A stretch of DNA of 64,000 nucleotides from Rhododendron vialii (Eukaryota > Streptophyta > Magnoliopsida > Ericales > Ericaceae): the NCBI RefSeq assembly GCF_030253575.1, contig NC_080557.1, positions 771,501 through 835,500 of the forward strand. Direction: 5' to 3'. Positions 1 through 11,748 of the stretch are shown piece after piece (positions within the stretch are counted from its first letter, which is position 1; each line of letters begins with the position of its first letter). The translations under genes and the position numbers were made by a program. Under the pieces are notes generated by a model. It searched no databases. It was not told the DNA's origin and was given only the letters and a program-made list of their open reading frames with translations.

Positions 1-739
1 ATTTTTTGCCGTTTAAAAAAAAAAAACAACTTGCGATTGAAATAGTCTAAAATATCATAATTTGCATGTCGACAGAGCTTTATTCTTAACTCTGGTTATG
101 ATCTAAGGTTCCCCGTGTTTTCCGTTGATCATGATCAACATAACGATAATGCTATGATGTGCACAAGTATTGTATGTCGTATTCGATGTGTTATTAAATA
201 TCTGATGTTTCATATGATAAACTGATGACTGTAGACTATCAAACGATATGTTATGATAACGTGTTCCCTAAAAATTGTTGCAGTAACTTGGAATTAACCC
301 CACGTATCTGTTCTTCGGAAAAAAAACATGAATTTACTCACGTGTATATTAGCAATTCATGCATGTTGACCAAGGATTTGATAATGGGAAATCTTAAACC
401 CTATTTTCCTGACTGTCGAAATGTATATAAACACATAGAAGAAACCTTATAAAAAGGGCCAATTAAGACCCTGTTCCGTTGAACTTTTAGCACCTTTGTT
501 GAGTTTTTAATAAAAAAAATTTTGCTGATCAAAAAAAAATAAAAATAAAGGTATTGAGTCTTGGTTTGGCTCTAAATTGTGCTTAGCTTATCAAGGATAT
601 GATGTCATTTTTTTTATTCCCGTTAATCTTTGTAACAATTTCAGAGATTGATAAAAAAAAAAAAAAAATTCACGGATCAAGCAAAAAAACAAAAACTGCA
701 CGTTGTCAAACACTTAATTCAGAAAGAAATATGCATGCT

Positions 740-766
740 TTTTTTTTTTTTTTTTTTTTCTCTCGG
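740..766 (-). mobile_element. Minimal LINE/SINE insertion: tail only
   Basis: A 27-bp insert made of 20 T, then C and TCTCGG, lies between perfect 16-bp direct repeats AAGAAATATGCATGCT (724-739 and 767-782). Units 2 (near 30703) and 3 (near 46909) have a single copy of that word and no insert. The insert reads as the last few bases of a non-LTR element plus its poly(A) tail on the minus strand. Confidence 0.8.
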
Positions 767-1206
767 AAGAAATATGCATGCTAGGAGACTAAACGAATCA
801 AAATCTTTAATTATCGATACCATAAAATCTATATAGCCACCTTTCAACTAATTAACACGTCCCCTTAACACTTTATTTTTTTGATCGGCGAAAAAAGGCT
901 TTATTATAAAACACCTTATTGCATGAGCTTTGCATGTGGGTTTTGGAATTATTTAATTATTTTGCAGTGCGGCGATTCGAACAAACTGGCGTCTACAATA
1001 GAAAATACAGTACTATATAACAGTATAAGAAGACGACAGTACTTATTCCTTAATTTTTTCAATCGTCCCAGATGACTCCAGGCATAAGATCTTCTGATAT
1101 GATTGGTCCATGTGTATTTTTTTATTTTTATATATAACTTAGGTGTCCAAGACAATTGACACACACTATGACTAATCCTAAAAGCCTAATTTCACCACCT
1201 ACTTAG

Positions 1207-1225
1207 ATATAATAATAATAATAAC

Positions 1226-1258
<33 letters not shown>
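1207..1258. repeat. (AAT)n microsatellite
   Basis: About 52 bp of ATA/ATAATA triplets with one ACA interruption. Units 2 and 3 have only two or three triplets at this place (AATAATAAGAC), so it expanded in unit 1 only. Confidence 0.9.
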
Positions 1259-1260
<2 letters not shown>

Positions 1261-2045
1261 ACTCTTACGTTATGCCATTGTACGTACACGGTTGTGCTAA
1301 ATATTATCCACAACCTAAGCAAAAACTAATGCAGTGCAGTCTCTTTTTACGAAATTGTTTGCAAGAAAAATACACGAACAATGTTTGAGCCAGATGTACT
1401 CCCTATTTGAACAAATGAATTTTAGATAAATCTCGATTTTTATTAATACAATATCAAAATTTGCCGAGCCCTAATGCTTACAATGAATATAAATAGCGTG
1501 GTAGAATCCCTGAACAACTTAGGAAATGATTAGGGTCGAGAATCAAACCCTAATTGCAGAAATTACGAAAATTACAAAAACCTGAAAATTCTACATTCAC
1601 TAGAGAATCAAATATTAGTACGAAATATAAGGTTGCCAAAACAAGCGGCAACTAAAACAGAACTTCCTTTCAAAAGTTATTAGCAGTCTAAATATTACTA
1701 TAAACGGCAAAATAGCCCTTACAGAGGCCTAAACAGTATCGAACGGCCAAAAAACATTGATGATCATCTTCCTTTGGAACATGAGTATTGATCACTAGGC
1801 CGTTCCACTTCAACCCTATGGCCCACTGGTTATTCTGTCACTGTTGCCCCCGCCTCTAGTTTGGTTTGGCTTGAGCTCGGTTCAGATGCTCAAGGAACGT
1901 AAACGCGACCCATTCTACATCAAATACACTGGCCAATTGTATTTTCAAAAGTTAAGGAAGGTAGTACAATGAGATAGTCCAGTCAAGCACATAATTCGAA
2001 TTCCAGGCCTTATCCACAAGAGCTAACCTATATTAATAATAACTA

Positions 2046-2185
2046 GAGGCTGGAGCACACGCGATGCGTGTGCAAATCTGATTTTGTCAAAATTTGTGAA
2101 AATTCGATCAAACATCAAACTGGAGGCTATTGTACAAAATTTGATAAAATTTGAGTTGCACACGCATCGCGCGCGCTCCGACCCC
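2046..2185. mobile_element. MITE with GAGGCYGGRGCACACGCG inverted ends, copy 1
   Basis: About 140 bp that folds back: the left end GAGGCTGGAGCACACGCG and the right-end reverse complement GGGGTCGGAGCGCGCGCG are followed by a shared GATGCGTGTGCAA. Same family as 3995-4136. A half-arm of the same motif occurs at 2230-2258. Confidence 0.7.
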
Positions 2186-2616
2186 TTTAGTTCACATAAA
2201 AGGAGTGGCCTTTTATAATAACTAATGCCATGGCACACGCAACGCAATGCGTGTGCACAATTTGTTGAATTAGATTCAAAGTACATAATCAATGGTTTAT
2301 TCTTTAGATGAAGCTCATACTCATGAGGTATTTGAAACTAACAAAGCAATCGAACGATGAGTTACGAAATTTTTGTTACTGTAACTATTGAAGAAGAAGC
2401 AGAAGAGAAATAATAATTAATACATACTACTAACCAAGGTCGATTCCGTAGTCAATGATCATCTGGTCGAGCCGTTTTCCTATCCCATCTCTCATTCAAA
2501 AGTTTGCCCATGAACCCATCAATTCTCTGTAACGTCAATTTCTGAAAAAGAACAAAAAATATTATAAGCTTATAATCTTCAAGTATAAACGCCAACACAA
2601 ATTTGTATCACATGTA

Positions 2617-4439
2617 TATCTATTCTAATATATAAAGGGAGAGCATCAATTTGGTGTCTCCCTTTTTGTGTAATGTATTTTCCTTTCCTAATTAAAATGC
2701 CCTCTAAAGAGAAAAAACACACAAAACAAAATAGTTAGTTTTTGGGATATATTAGACATTTTAACACAAAAAAATAAACTACCAAAAATAGTTACCACCC
2801 CTTTTCCCATCAACTGCTCCATTGTAATCTGCGACACAGAAATTCCAGCAGAAAATGACCCGGATTCTCACTCCATTGTAATATGCGACAGAGAGAAATT
2901 TCTTGCTCCATTGCATGCCAAATCTGAAGTGGGTTTTTGTGCTATACACAAAAACTTTCAGCAGTTTCCATTTATTCCACATCACTCTTTCGGCTGTTCC
3001 AATTTTAAGGTACTTTCTCTCTCCCTCTCAAAAGTAGTACGGTTCTGCATCACTGTTTTTGTTTTTCTTTTGTTACTTTCCAATAGTTTTGAATGCTAAA
3101 GTGCTATGGCCCCACCTCTTCTATTCCTCAATACAAAATAGCAGCAAAAAATCAGAGGAAACTTTTCCTTCATCAGCATGAGAAACTTCCGTCCCAATTT
3201 TATAGCAAACTGTTGATATTTTGTAGCAAACTGTTTTGTATTAGAATAGAGAAATTTAAGGAAGAAACAGAAAATGGGAAAATTAGTTGGAAAAAATAAT
3301 TGATTTCAGTTTTTAACCTCTTCCAAGTTTCATTCAATTTTGTTGGACAAATGCAACAATCGGCTCAATGGTGATGGTGCTCGGTGGCGTCGACGGTGGG
3401 AGGTGAAAATGGGATCGATGATGGGAGTAAAAGTGAGTCAACTAGAGAGGGTGTTTGGTTTGGAACTGAGTTAGTGAAGTTTGGTATGAAGTGTTGGGCA
3501 AAATGGTGAAATTTTGAATTGAAAAATATAAGAGATGGGGCCCATTACTGCATCATGTCAGTTGCCACATAGGTGGTATACATATGGTGATGATTTTGGA
3601 ATTTTGCCCGAGAGTGCATTGTTTATGGTGCTTTATGGGCATTTGAATGCATAGAAAAGTTAGAACCAGTTTATAGCTTCGTGCTTATTAGAATAGATTG
3701 TTGTTGTAACACTTTCAATGCTTATAAGGGACACCACTATGGAGGATAGATCAGAGCAAATATCTACAGAATGGCTACAGCGTGTAAGAGTACAAAATCG
3801 TGACAGCCAACAGCGCCGTCAACAACGTCTCAATCCTCAACAAGCTGCGCAAGAAAGACAGACGATGTTAGCAAAACAGTGGTGATTAGCATGGTAATGT
3901 ATAGATATGTATATACATATTAATTATCACTATAGTATATGATCGATTTTTCGAGAATTTAATTGTTGTTTACAATCACAATAGGTTAATCCTAGAGGCT
4001 GGGGCACACGCGATGCGTGTGGAAGTCGAATTTTCAAAACATTTGTGAAAATTTGATCAAACAATAAGTGATAAGTATTTTTACAAAAACATTGTGAAAA
4101 TCCGACTTGCACACGCATCGTGTGTGCCCCGACCTCTAGTATATAGAAAAGGGGGATAAAATGGACATGAAGTCTGAAGCATAACGAACCATTGTGCTAC
4201 GATTCCTCTTCTCCAACTGGACCGTGTAGAAAAACTGCCAGCAGTTACTTATTAGAGGAGCGGTTACTAATCGGAAGGTGAATTACCTGTTTATCCTTGC
4301 ATTAAGGAATTCAAGAAGCTTAATTAATTGTAACAAAAAACAGGGAAAGAGGGACTTTTAAGGAAATTAAAAATGTGACCCAACTTCGAAGGGAAGTCCT
4401 CACCAAATGGTGCTCCCCTTTTATATATTAGAATAGATA
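2617..4439. mobile_element. Unclassified DNA transposon-like element with ~40-bp inverted ends
   Basis: The left end TATCTATTCTAATATATAAA and the reverse complement of the right end TATCTATTCTAATATATAAA agree over about 40 bp (continuing through GAGCAYCAWTTTGGTG). A third TATTAGAATAGAT end occurs at 3686-3699, suggesting nesting. Units 2 and 3 lack the insert: there ACTTGGAGAATTAAG directly follows TAATAAT. A short readable stretch near 3739-3885 encodes a Gln/Arg-rich segment (VQNRDSQQRRQQRLN) but no recognised transposase. It could be a MULE-like element or a Helitron relative. Confidence 0.5.
3995..4136. mobile_element. MITE with GAGGCYGGRGCACACGCG inverted ends, copy 2
   Basis: 142 bp with 27-bp terminal inverted repeats differing at about three positions, flanked by TA on both sides (3993-3994, 4137-4138). 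No coding capacity. It lies inside the larger inverted-end element at 2617-4439. Confidence 0.75.
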
Positions 4440-4505
4440 CTTGGAGAATTAAGTAAATATCCGTGCATTAATTTCAGGATATGATTTAGAATAGAATTAG
4501 GGTTG

Positions 4506-5195
4506 AACTAATTTCAGGTTTTCCCCCGCCCTGTTGATGTTCGGCCTATCTCCCGCTAGTTTTCTTCCACTGGTCGTCTTCGCCGGCCACCCTCCTTCAC
4601 TCATCCCTGTCGTTGGTCAACCGCCGGTCAACCTGTTGGGGTTTTCTGGTTTTGCCTAATGGCTAGACCCCCCGCGGGATGTGGTTGCTTGGGTCCGCGC
4701 GTCTCTGCCAGTGTTTCTCCTGAGATCACTCGGTTCTTGGCCTAACAGCTGTGGGGCGGTGGCAGCGTTTTGGGTGTCTCTCTGGGCTGTCTGACGTGGT
4801 GGCTAGGGGGGGTGCTATCCTTTTGCCGTGGTGGCTGGTGGAGGTGTTAGCGAATGATCTCGTCGGCAGTAGCTAGGGTTTTGATTGATTTGTATTGGTT
4901 GGGCTTGTCCCATTATTTGGACTTTTAGGCCTTTAGGTGTTTGTTTTGTCATTTTTTTATTTGGGCTTTTAGGTCGTCGGGTGTGGGCTTTGCCCCAATG
5001 GGGTTTCCGTGTTTGGTTTCTTGCCAAACTTGGGAATTGGATCTCGGATGGGCATATGATTATTCTAATTAGCGTTGTAGATCGTCTGGATCTCGGGTTA
5101 GGAATTTGATGTTATCATTCTTTATTCCAATTAATCTTTGTAATATTTTCAGAGATTAATGAATTTTTTTTTGTTTTTTCAAAAAAATAAAATAG
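4506..5195 (+). mobile_element. SINE-like retroelement
   Basis: Insert absent from unit 2, GC-rich at the 5' side and G/T-rich after, ending in TTAATCTTTGTAATATTTTC, AGAGATTAATGAA and an A-rich tail. The same 3' motif ends related inserts at about 620, 11870, 14790, 35400, 46815, 50530 and 53215. The shared tail and the lack of an ORF point to a non-autonomous retroelement using a LINE 3' end. Confidence 0.55.
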
Positions 5196-5451
5196 GGAAT
5201 ACATTCCTGGCATTTGAATATATAATGATGACGATTAGTGAAGTGGTGATATGCCTGGCACTACTTAATAGAAAATCGATCCCACAAAACAAATCAAGAG
5301 ATATCTGATATGTGGACAGATGTAGTAGTATTATTAAGGACATCAAATAACTTTAACTAGTCGACAGTCGACTCAATTGATTCCTACGTCGGCCAACCAA
5401 ACATATCATGTGAGTTCATTAGATCTGTTTAATTAGTTGCTCACTTCACAA

Positions 5452-5461
<10 letters not shown>

Positions 5462-5542
<81 letters not shown>
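5462..5542. repeat. (GA)n microsatellite
   Basis: About 40 GA dinucleotides after a short CA run. The equivalent site has about 11 units in unit 2 (33206) and about 28 in unit 3 (48329). Confidence 0.95.
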
Positions 5543-5545
<3 letters not shown>

Positions 5546-5751
5546 TATGGCATTACAACTTAATTGCACCGGACAAGTACATTGCTATGCTTTGATGAAG
5601 CTGGTCATCAACATGAATCAAAAGCTTATTTCAACATTACATGAAGAACGTAAAAAAAAAAAAAAAAGAACTGAAACAAAATGAATGAGGAAAAAAAAAT
5701 GAAAGAAATTAGTAATTTGAGATTATTGAAAGACCGGCACTGAGTCATTGG

Positions 5752-7148
5752 TTTTTTTTTTTTTTGGTAAAAGACGACTCATTAAAACATAATTAAGCGT
5801 TTACAAGTTTAGGATATGCAACATCGCTCAAATCCGCATACAATAATATAGCAATACAACTTGAAATAAAAGGGTAGACATGAAATTCTCCCACCAACAC
5901 AGGGGCATCATTTGCCAACGCATCCGCATAGCGATTTGCTTCCCGGTAGATATGGTAGATGGCGACCACATCAAGCTCTAGCATCAGAGACCTGCAATCA
6001 AGCAATATGTTACGAAGCGGATAATTCACAGCATTAGCATCGTTTTTTTTTTTGCTCAGCGAAGAAAATATTATTGGCTCGAAAAGGGTACATCGAGAGA
6101 GAAACTCACTAAGCACACACGCTTACTGAGAGAGGAAAACAAAGCGGGAAAGAAAGCAATTTACACAGCATTAGCATCGTTGAGTAGTTGAATGACACCC
6201 CTAGCATCCACTTCCATTTCCAAATTATGTAAATTGCTTTCTTTAGCTAAAGTTATTCCATTCCTTAAAGCCCAGATTTCAGCCATAAGGCTGGAACTAG
6301 CACACATGTTTCTGTGAAACCTGCCAACCCATTGGCCATGATGATCCCGAATAATCCCACCCGTGGAGGCAGCCCTTGAAGTTGAGTTAAAAGCTTCATC
6401 CGTATTAAGTTTATAGTGGTTAGAAAACGGTGGAACCCAACCAACAAATTAAGATGTCTTTTTTCGAAGGCGAATTCTTATGGTGAACCATAAAAAACCA
6501 CTCCAAGAACTTACTCAAGATAGTTATTTAGTAGAGTGAGGTCCATAGCATTCGAGTTTGAATTGTAATCGAACAAACAGCAGTTGCGGTCTGTCCAGAT
6601 GTGCCAGATGGCAAAGAGGAACACAATATTATAAGGGACACCTGAATATGGTGATTGCCCCCAACTTTCGAATTAGCCAAAATCCAAGTATATGGGTCAT
6701 CAGAATGGTTTGACAAAGGTATTTGGAGACTAGCCCAAACATCAGAGGCACGACTACAATCACATAAAACATGGCAGGCTGTTTCTGTGGCATGCCGGGC
6801 ACCAAACAAAGTGGGGTGAGGAGGTGATATGGCGCAAGAAGAGATTGTTGCGAGTGGAAAGGCGATCTTGTGGGGCAAGCCAAACAAAGTGTTGGATGCG
6901 GTAAGAGCAAGGGAGGTGCCAAATCCACTTCCAAGAGAGATGAGAGGGTAAATTGGTATCAGGAGGAAGGAGTGAATGGACAGAGTTACAGCTGAAATCC
7001 CCATTGGCAGTAGGGTTCCAGATAATTTGATCGGGGGTAGGGTTGAACCACTGGAGAGTGGTTGCATGGATAAAGGAAAGGATATCATCCGGAAGAGTGA
7101 GAGAAAGGGAACAAAGATTCCAGGAGTGCTGAGACCAACAGTCTCTAA
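5752..7148 (-). mobile_element. 5'-truncated L1-type LINE next to zinc finger copy 1
   Basis: Minus-strand LINE 3' end with a poly(A) tail (poly-T at 5752-5765). It matches the 3' part of the larger LINE at 20449 onward: RNase H remnants (REANRYADALAND), zinc-finger-like RT linker, then 5' truncation at 7148, where similarity stops after CAGTCTCTAAC. Frames are broken and a 119-bp insert interrupts it. Compared with units 2 and 3, the DNA that holds the zinc finger gene's 3' exon is missing here, so insertion came with, or next to, a deletion. No clear TSD. Confidence 0.82.
6045..6163 (-). mobile_element. Short LINE-tail insert nested in a LINE
   Basis: 119 bp starting with poly-T and TTGCTCAGCGAAG, flanked by 18-bp direct repeats CACAGCATTAGCATCGTT (6027-6044, 6164-6181). 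The paralogous LINE at 20449 onward has this word once. The body resembles the 3' end of the second LINE family (compare 36579 and 43612: GGATACATCGAGAG), so it is a very short 5'-truncated copy. Confidence 0.8.
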
Positions 7149-7173
7149 CAAAAGGATAATTGATGACAATTGA

Positions 7174-8427
7174 CTATATAGATTTCCTTACTGGTTCACT
7201 TCTTGGAGTTCTACATTTGAAGCATTCCATCCTGCAAGCATAGTTGTGTGCATCGCATCCAGTCCTGCCAAATTAAATACCAAATTCGGATTCGTATTTA
7301 GACGAGATGCTACGACACCAATTGTAAGTGGCTACAAACGAATTTGTAAAGCAATAGCTAGCACATTGCACTTGTTTCTGCAGTTGTGACATTCATATCT
7401 TCTGTGAGCTTTTGCTTTGTTGCTATGGATTTTCTCGCACATTTCATGAATCTATACGCAAATTTTACGAATTTAATTATATGCATATATGTATGAATTG
7501 AAGGCAATTCAAAAAATGCAAACCATACGCAATCAAATAGGGCTTGCATTCCCAAAACAATATAAGGATAATCTTGTTCATGTTTCCTACGGATTTTTTT
7601 GTCTCTAACCTATAGATCGCGGATTAGAACTGTGTAACTACATATAATAGCACGAGAACTAAGTAACTACATACAATGCTTAAGTTAAGATGATGTTTGA
7701 GTTTAGTTACTTGTACAAAAAGTAATGCTAGGGAGAGAACTTTAAAACACAACTTCATACACAATTGTATCAGAGTTGTTTCGAAGCATAAGGGCTCACA
7801 TACATCGGACGCCTCAAAACATAGTTGTGTTCAAAGTTAAATTCCTAGCTAGACGTTTAGTTTTAACAATGATACCAATTTCACCTCATAAACTATGAGA
7901 GATAAAATGTTAAACGGCAAGATAAGTTGAATTCCGCTGCCTCAAGTCGTGCGCAAGGGTGAAGAAAATCCTCCCTTATTCTAAATTATTCAAACCCCAT
8001 CTTCGTACAGCAGTTTCACGAAAAATATACTAGCTAATTGATGTTTGTACTAATAAAAAGATGTATGCTAAATTGAAGTCATCTAACACAAATAAATGCT
8101 AACTAACCTAGCACAAATCCAGTCACCGGTTTTCCATCCCGGGAGACCACCGCCGGCTGAGGCCACCACGCCTCCACCATAAACATTACAGTAGCCGTTT
8201 TTTGTCGCGCTACATTTATAGCAGTTTGATCGGCTAGCGTAGTTGTGTGCTCCACAGTTGATGACATTGCAGTACCAGTCCCCCGGTAAGACCTCGATCC
8301 TGTTTAGTCCGAGCGATGGCACATCGACACCACCTCCGAACTTGGGGCATCCACATCGCTGGCACGAGTCCCGCCTTTTGAAGTTCATGTGTTGGCATGA
8401 GCAGCAAATCCAGTCTCCTGAGCTCAT
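7174..8427 (-). CDS. RanBP2-type zinc finger protein, copy 1 (altered 3' end)
   Basis: Two coding exons on the minus strand: 8427-8108 and 7264-7174, joined by GT-AG sites (donor GTTAGT at 8107, acceptor GGCAG ending 7265), give 136 residues. Three RanBP2/NZF fingers follow W-x-C-x(2,4)-C-x3-N-x6-C-x2-C: W6/C8/C11/N15/C22/C25, W51/C53/C58/N62/C69/C72 and W103/C105/C110/N114/C121/C124. The intron splits finger 3 in phase 2 after A106. Plants have a family of three-finger proteins with this layout; animal relatives bind single-stranded RNA or ubiquitin, but the target here is unknown. The start is the first ATG in the spliced leader. Oddity: where copies 2 and 3 read TAA, this copy reads GAA and continues seven codons, through sequence that is intron in the others, to TAG at 7176-7174. 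The 3' exon of the other copies is missing and a LINE sits immediately downstream. It may be expressed with a changed tail or be decaying. Confidence 0.8.
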
Positions 8428-8901
8428 CTTTCTCAACCTTGATATCTGGAAAGTACAAAAATGGGAGTTAGGAAATATGTTATCATCACTGTTTCTTCAT
8501 TCAATCCAGCTCTAGCCTCAAATAGTTTACTTCGGATGAATGTATAATAAAAACTCTCTACAACCCTTTTGAGTTTAAGTCTTTTTGCGGGAAAATAGGC
8601 CATGTTTTCAGAGAAGTATATAGTGCTACTGCAAAAAATCAAGGCAATTCGAAACTTTTTTTGAATGATGTTCGGGAAAGTTTCATAGAAATTTCTCGGA
8701 TTTACTCGAGGTGCTTGCAAGTTGGTCTGGACATCTGGTTATAAAAAAAAGTTTCGTCGAAACTAGAGGAACATCTCTATGATGAAAAGATCAAGGAATT
8801 AATACTCAGAGACATATCTAGGATTTGAATCATCTGGTCAATAATCGAGCCAATAATAGTTTTAGCTTGCTAGTTCTTAATGGCGAAGTAGAGGGGCTTA
8901 C

Positions 8902-9024
8902 CTCAAGAAGATGAAGGAATGAAACCTGAAATAAAAGAACTGAGATGTATTAACTAAGCTGTTGCTGCAGAAATCGAAAGAGGAAATGGTGATTTTGATG
9001 GATGGATTGAGATGGACTTATATA
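8902..9024 (-). promoter_or_regulatory. Core promoter and leader exon of zinc finger copy 1
   Basis: A TATATAAG box at 9024-9017 on the minus strand is followed about 30 bp later by a predicted transcription start near 8990. The leader runs to CTTCTTGAG at 8902, followed by the donor GTAAG (8901-8897). It joins exon 2 at 8445 (acceptor CTTTCCAG). The leader contains no ATG, so the start at 8427 is the first available. The block is well conserved in the other two copies. Confidence 0.65.
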
Positions 9025-9337
9025 CTGGTAATTTGTATAAGGCCTAAAGATGGGGTGGGGCCCTGGTTTGGGAACAAATTCCAAGGCTCCATTTGTTTGG
9101 CCGTCAAATGTTTTACCTATTTTTCGGTGTTTAGTTGTATAAAAAAAGAGAAAAATATTTTACATATGTAAAACATTTTCTATTAATTTGATGAAAATGA
9201 CTTACTCTTAAATCTTCCGTAAGTTATTTTTCGAAATGAACCCGTTGCCTTCTACTGCAATTCTCACCACTCAGTTTCCTCACTCCGAGTCCCAACCCTT
9301 TTTGATGTCCTTTATGGTGGAGGAATTCTAACTGCAT

Positions 9338-9500
9338 TTTTTTTTTGGAACAACGAAGAAGAGTTTTATTAAAAGAAGAGGAAAGGATAGTACAGATAAA
9401 AGGCTAAGAGAGGGCATCACAACGTAAAGATAGCATCCCAACTATGTTGACACCGTGTCCGGCGACATTCATCTGTATCTCAGCCCGCTAGTTGATAAGG
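9338..9500 (-). mobile_element. Short non-LTR insert with TSD
   Basis: 163 bp beginning with poly-T, between AATTCTAACTGCAT (9324-9337) and AAATCTAACTGCAT (9501-9514). Unit 2 (35898) has one copy of TTCTAACTGCAT and no insert. Minus-strand orientation; no ORF. Confidence 0.75.
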
Positions 9501-10023
9501 AAATCTAACTGCATGGTATATAACTGCATGCATGGAATCACGTATTGTTTGGGTTCGTTTTTGGTGTTGTTAGGGAGTCTATAGCATTTCTTATCGAGGC
9601 AATGTATGACTCAGATCCGTAAGGGCCGAGATAAAATTTGAACCATTAATTATTGAGATATATGGTTCAGATTGCACGCACTACAGTTCTGTAGTGCGCC
9701 CCTAGGTGCGATATATTATTATATGCATTACCAAAAACTAATTCGAAATTGTTATGCCATATTAGTGTACGCAAACGCTAGAAGATGCCAACTTTACATG
9801 ATCAAAAAAATCACGACTGTAGCAAAGCTTTGCCCGTCATTTCTAAGCAAAATCAGATGGAGCCAACTTTACATGATTCTCTCTGCATTATTTGAGAGAA
9901 GTTTTTTTTCCTCTTTCAAGTTTGATTCTCTTTTCTTCTGGCAAATTGGGTAAGGTGTTATGCAGGAAAGTTTGTATCTGAAATGTAAAATGTTGTCACA
10001 TGCACGTGCATAGGTCACATGAG

Positions 10024-10205
10024 AAATTCTACTCTCTGTGTTTCATAATTTTAGTCGATTTTCCAAAACCGTCCGTAAATTCTTTTTTCTCCGTTAAAAA
10101 AAAATATTGGGTACAGAGGGATTATGTTTTCCAAGAAATGACGAAAATTATAGAACTGAAAGGAGAATGTCTCACTTGATTTTTATCACCATTTCATGTA
10201 TATGA
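10024..10205. repeat. Direct repeat left of the SINE/hAT insert
   Basis: The block CTCTCTGTGTTTCATAATTT to ATCACCATTTCATGTATATG is repeated at 11889-12180. Units 2 (36405) and 3 (51530) have one copy each, so this is a local duplication in unit 1 flanking the insert at 10217-11885. Confidence 0.7.
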
Positions 10206-10237
10206 GCATTTAGATACTTTTTTTTATTGGTTTCTTG

Positions 10238-11748
10238 TAGGGGTGGCAAATTAAACCCAAACCCACTCATTAAAAAATAGACCCAACGCAACCCATTTAA
10301 TAATTAGAGGAGGAATACACTTATATACACCTCGCTAACTAACTATTACGTACAATCTTTTTCTAACTAACTGAACAGCCGGATCAAAAAAAAAACTAAC
10401 TGAACAGCTTAGCACTAACTAATTACATCTGTTAATTACTTGGCATTTTGTTTTTTATTTATATTACTTGGCATTCCAACACTTTCCACGCAAAATATCC
10501 ACTGTCTCCATTTCTCTCCCTTCCTTTAATCGATCTCGATACAGAGAACACCGTTCTCTTCTCTCTCTGAATTATCCTTCTACCACCCTAATGCACCAAA
10601 CGAAGAATCGTTTATTGAATGTACTGTTCTTTCTTTTCCTTTTTCTTTTCTTTTAGCCCTATGTTCTACCTCATCCGTTTGTGGCTTACATGACTGTCTC
10701 GATGTACCATTTGTCGAGTTATTAATAAAATTTATTTTGCTGATAAAAAAAAGTCGTTTGTTCATTCACAAAGATGTGCCAAAAACTTATCCACCTTATA
10801 TTTGCACAAAATCGAGAACTGCTCTTCCATGCAGGAGCTGCTAATTAATAATCGGTCTTGCTATTGTCAGCCCACTGGGCTGACGATAAACACACTAAAA
10901 GACAAGAAAAACACGTATTTTTGTGCACTTTTTACATCATTTAATACACATTCACACACCTACTATCGTCAGCCCATTGGGCTGATTTTAGAATTTTCCA
11001 TTAATAATTAGTTGCTAAAAGTAGAAAAAGAAAGAGATTGCTTTCATCAAGGATAAGAGGAAGCGACTCCGATGACGGTCTTCTCACTGGTCTTCTCAAC
11101 ACGCTAGTCCGGTTATTGGATTTTTTGCCGGGGAGGGGACTTCGACGAAGTCGTTTGCGAGAAAGAGAAGATCGATAGAATTCTGTATTTTTTAGTCCGA
11201 AGAGTATCACAATTTCGCTAACCAATGCGAATTCTTTGATACTTTTTTTTCACTGGACACTTTCTAATGTCCAGTAAAAATAAGAATGAGTTTTTTCCGT
11301 GTGCTTTATAAAAATATTATTGGTATATCTGATTTTTTCATTTTTATCTAAGATAAAAAAAAAAGATAAATAAATAAAAAAGTAAAATTGTTTGTCAACA
11401 AGTAGTTGAAAGAACCAGAAAATGAAAAAACGCAAAGAAATATTTTGGTCATTTTAGTAGTAGAGGGATAGTAAAGTAATTTTATAGGGGTATTTTAGTC
11501 ATTTAGATTTATAGGGATAATATGGTCATTTTAGAGTACATTGGTACTTTAATCATTGTAAATTTCAGTATATAGTATGCAATTTGGTTAATGGCCAGGT
11601 CGGATTTGATTTTAAATAAATAAGTCGGGTTAGGTATGTGTAATTAAACTCATAATTAATGGGTCTAAATGTGTCAATAACCCATTAAAGACTTAACCCA
11701 TTTACAACTTACCCAATTTGACCCAAACCCGTTCATTTGACACCCCTA
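10238..11748. mobile_element. Non-autonomous hAT element
   Basis: 1511 bp with inverted ends TAGGGGTGGCAAAT and, as reverse complement of the right end, TAGGGGTGTCAAAT, flanked by a perfect 8-bp target duplication GTTTCTTG (10230-10237, 11749-11756). Eight-base duplications and TAGGGGTG ends are hallmarks of hAT transposons. Subterminal blocks rich in CCCAAACCC/GGGTTT words are present at both ends. No transposase ORF is seen, so it would need a helper. It is inserted in a SINE-like element (GGTTTCTTGCCAA... as at 5015). Confidence 0.85.

Noticed and set aside
949-1164. Possible small gene around the GTGCGGCGATTCGAACAAAC block
   Set aside because: The box B-like GATTCGAAC word suggested a tRNA or tRNA-derived SINE, but no cloverleaf partner or box A at proper spacing was found in any of the three units.
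3093-3299. Small open frames in the 2617-4439 element
   Set aside because: Short, AT-rich, with no similarity I recognise and no counterpart in other units.
6528-7169. 213-codon open frame on the minus strand, and the matching C-terminal stretch of the long frame at 21239-22732
   Set aside because: It is an out-of-frame reading of the LINE zf-RVT region; the true frame is the one with CHVLRDC and WKWIWHLPC as in 20820-21632.
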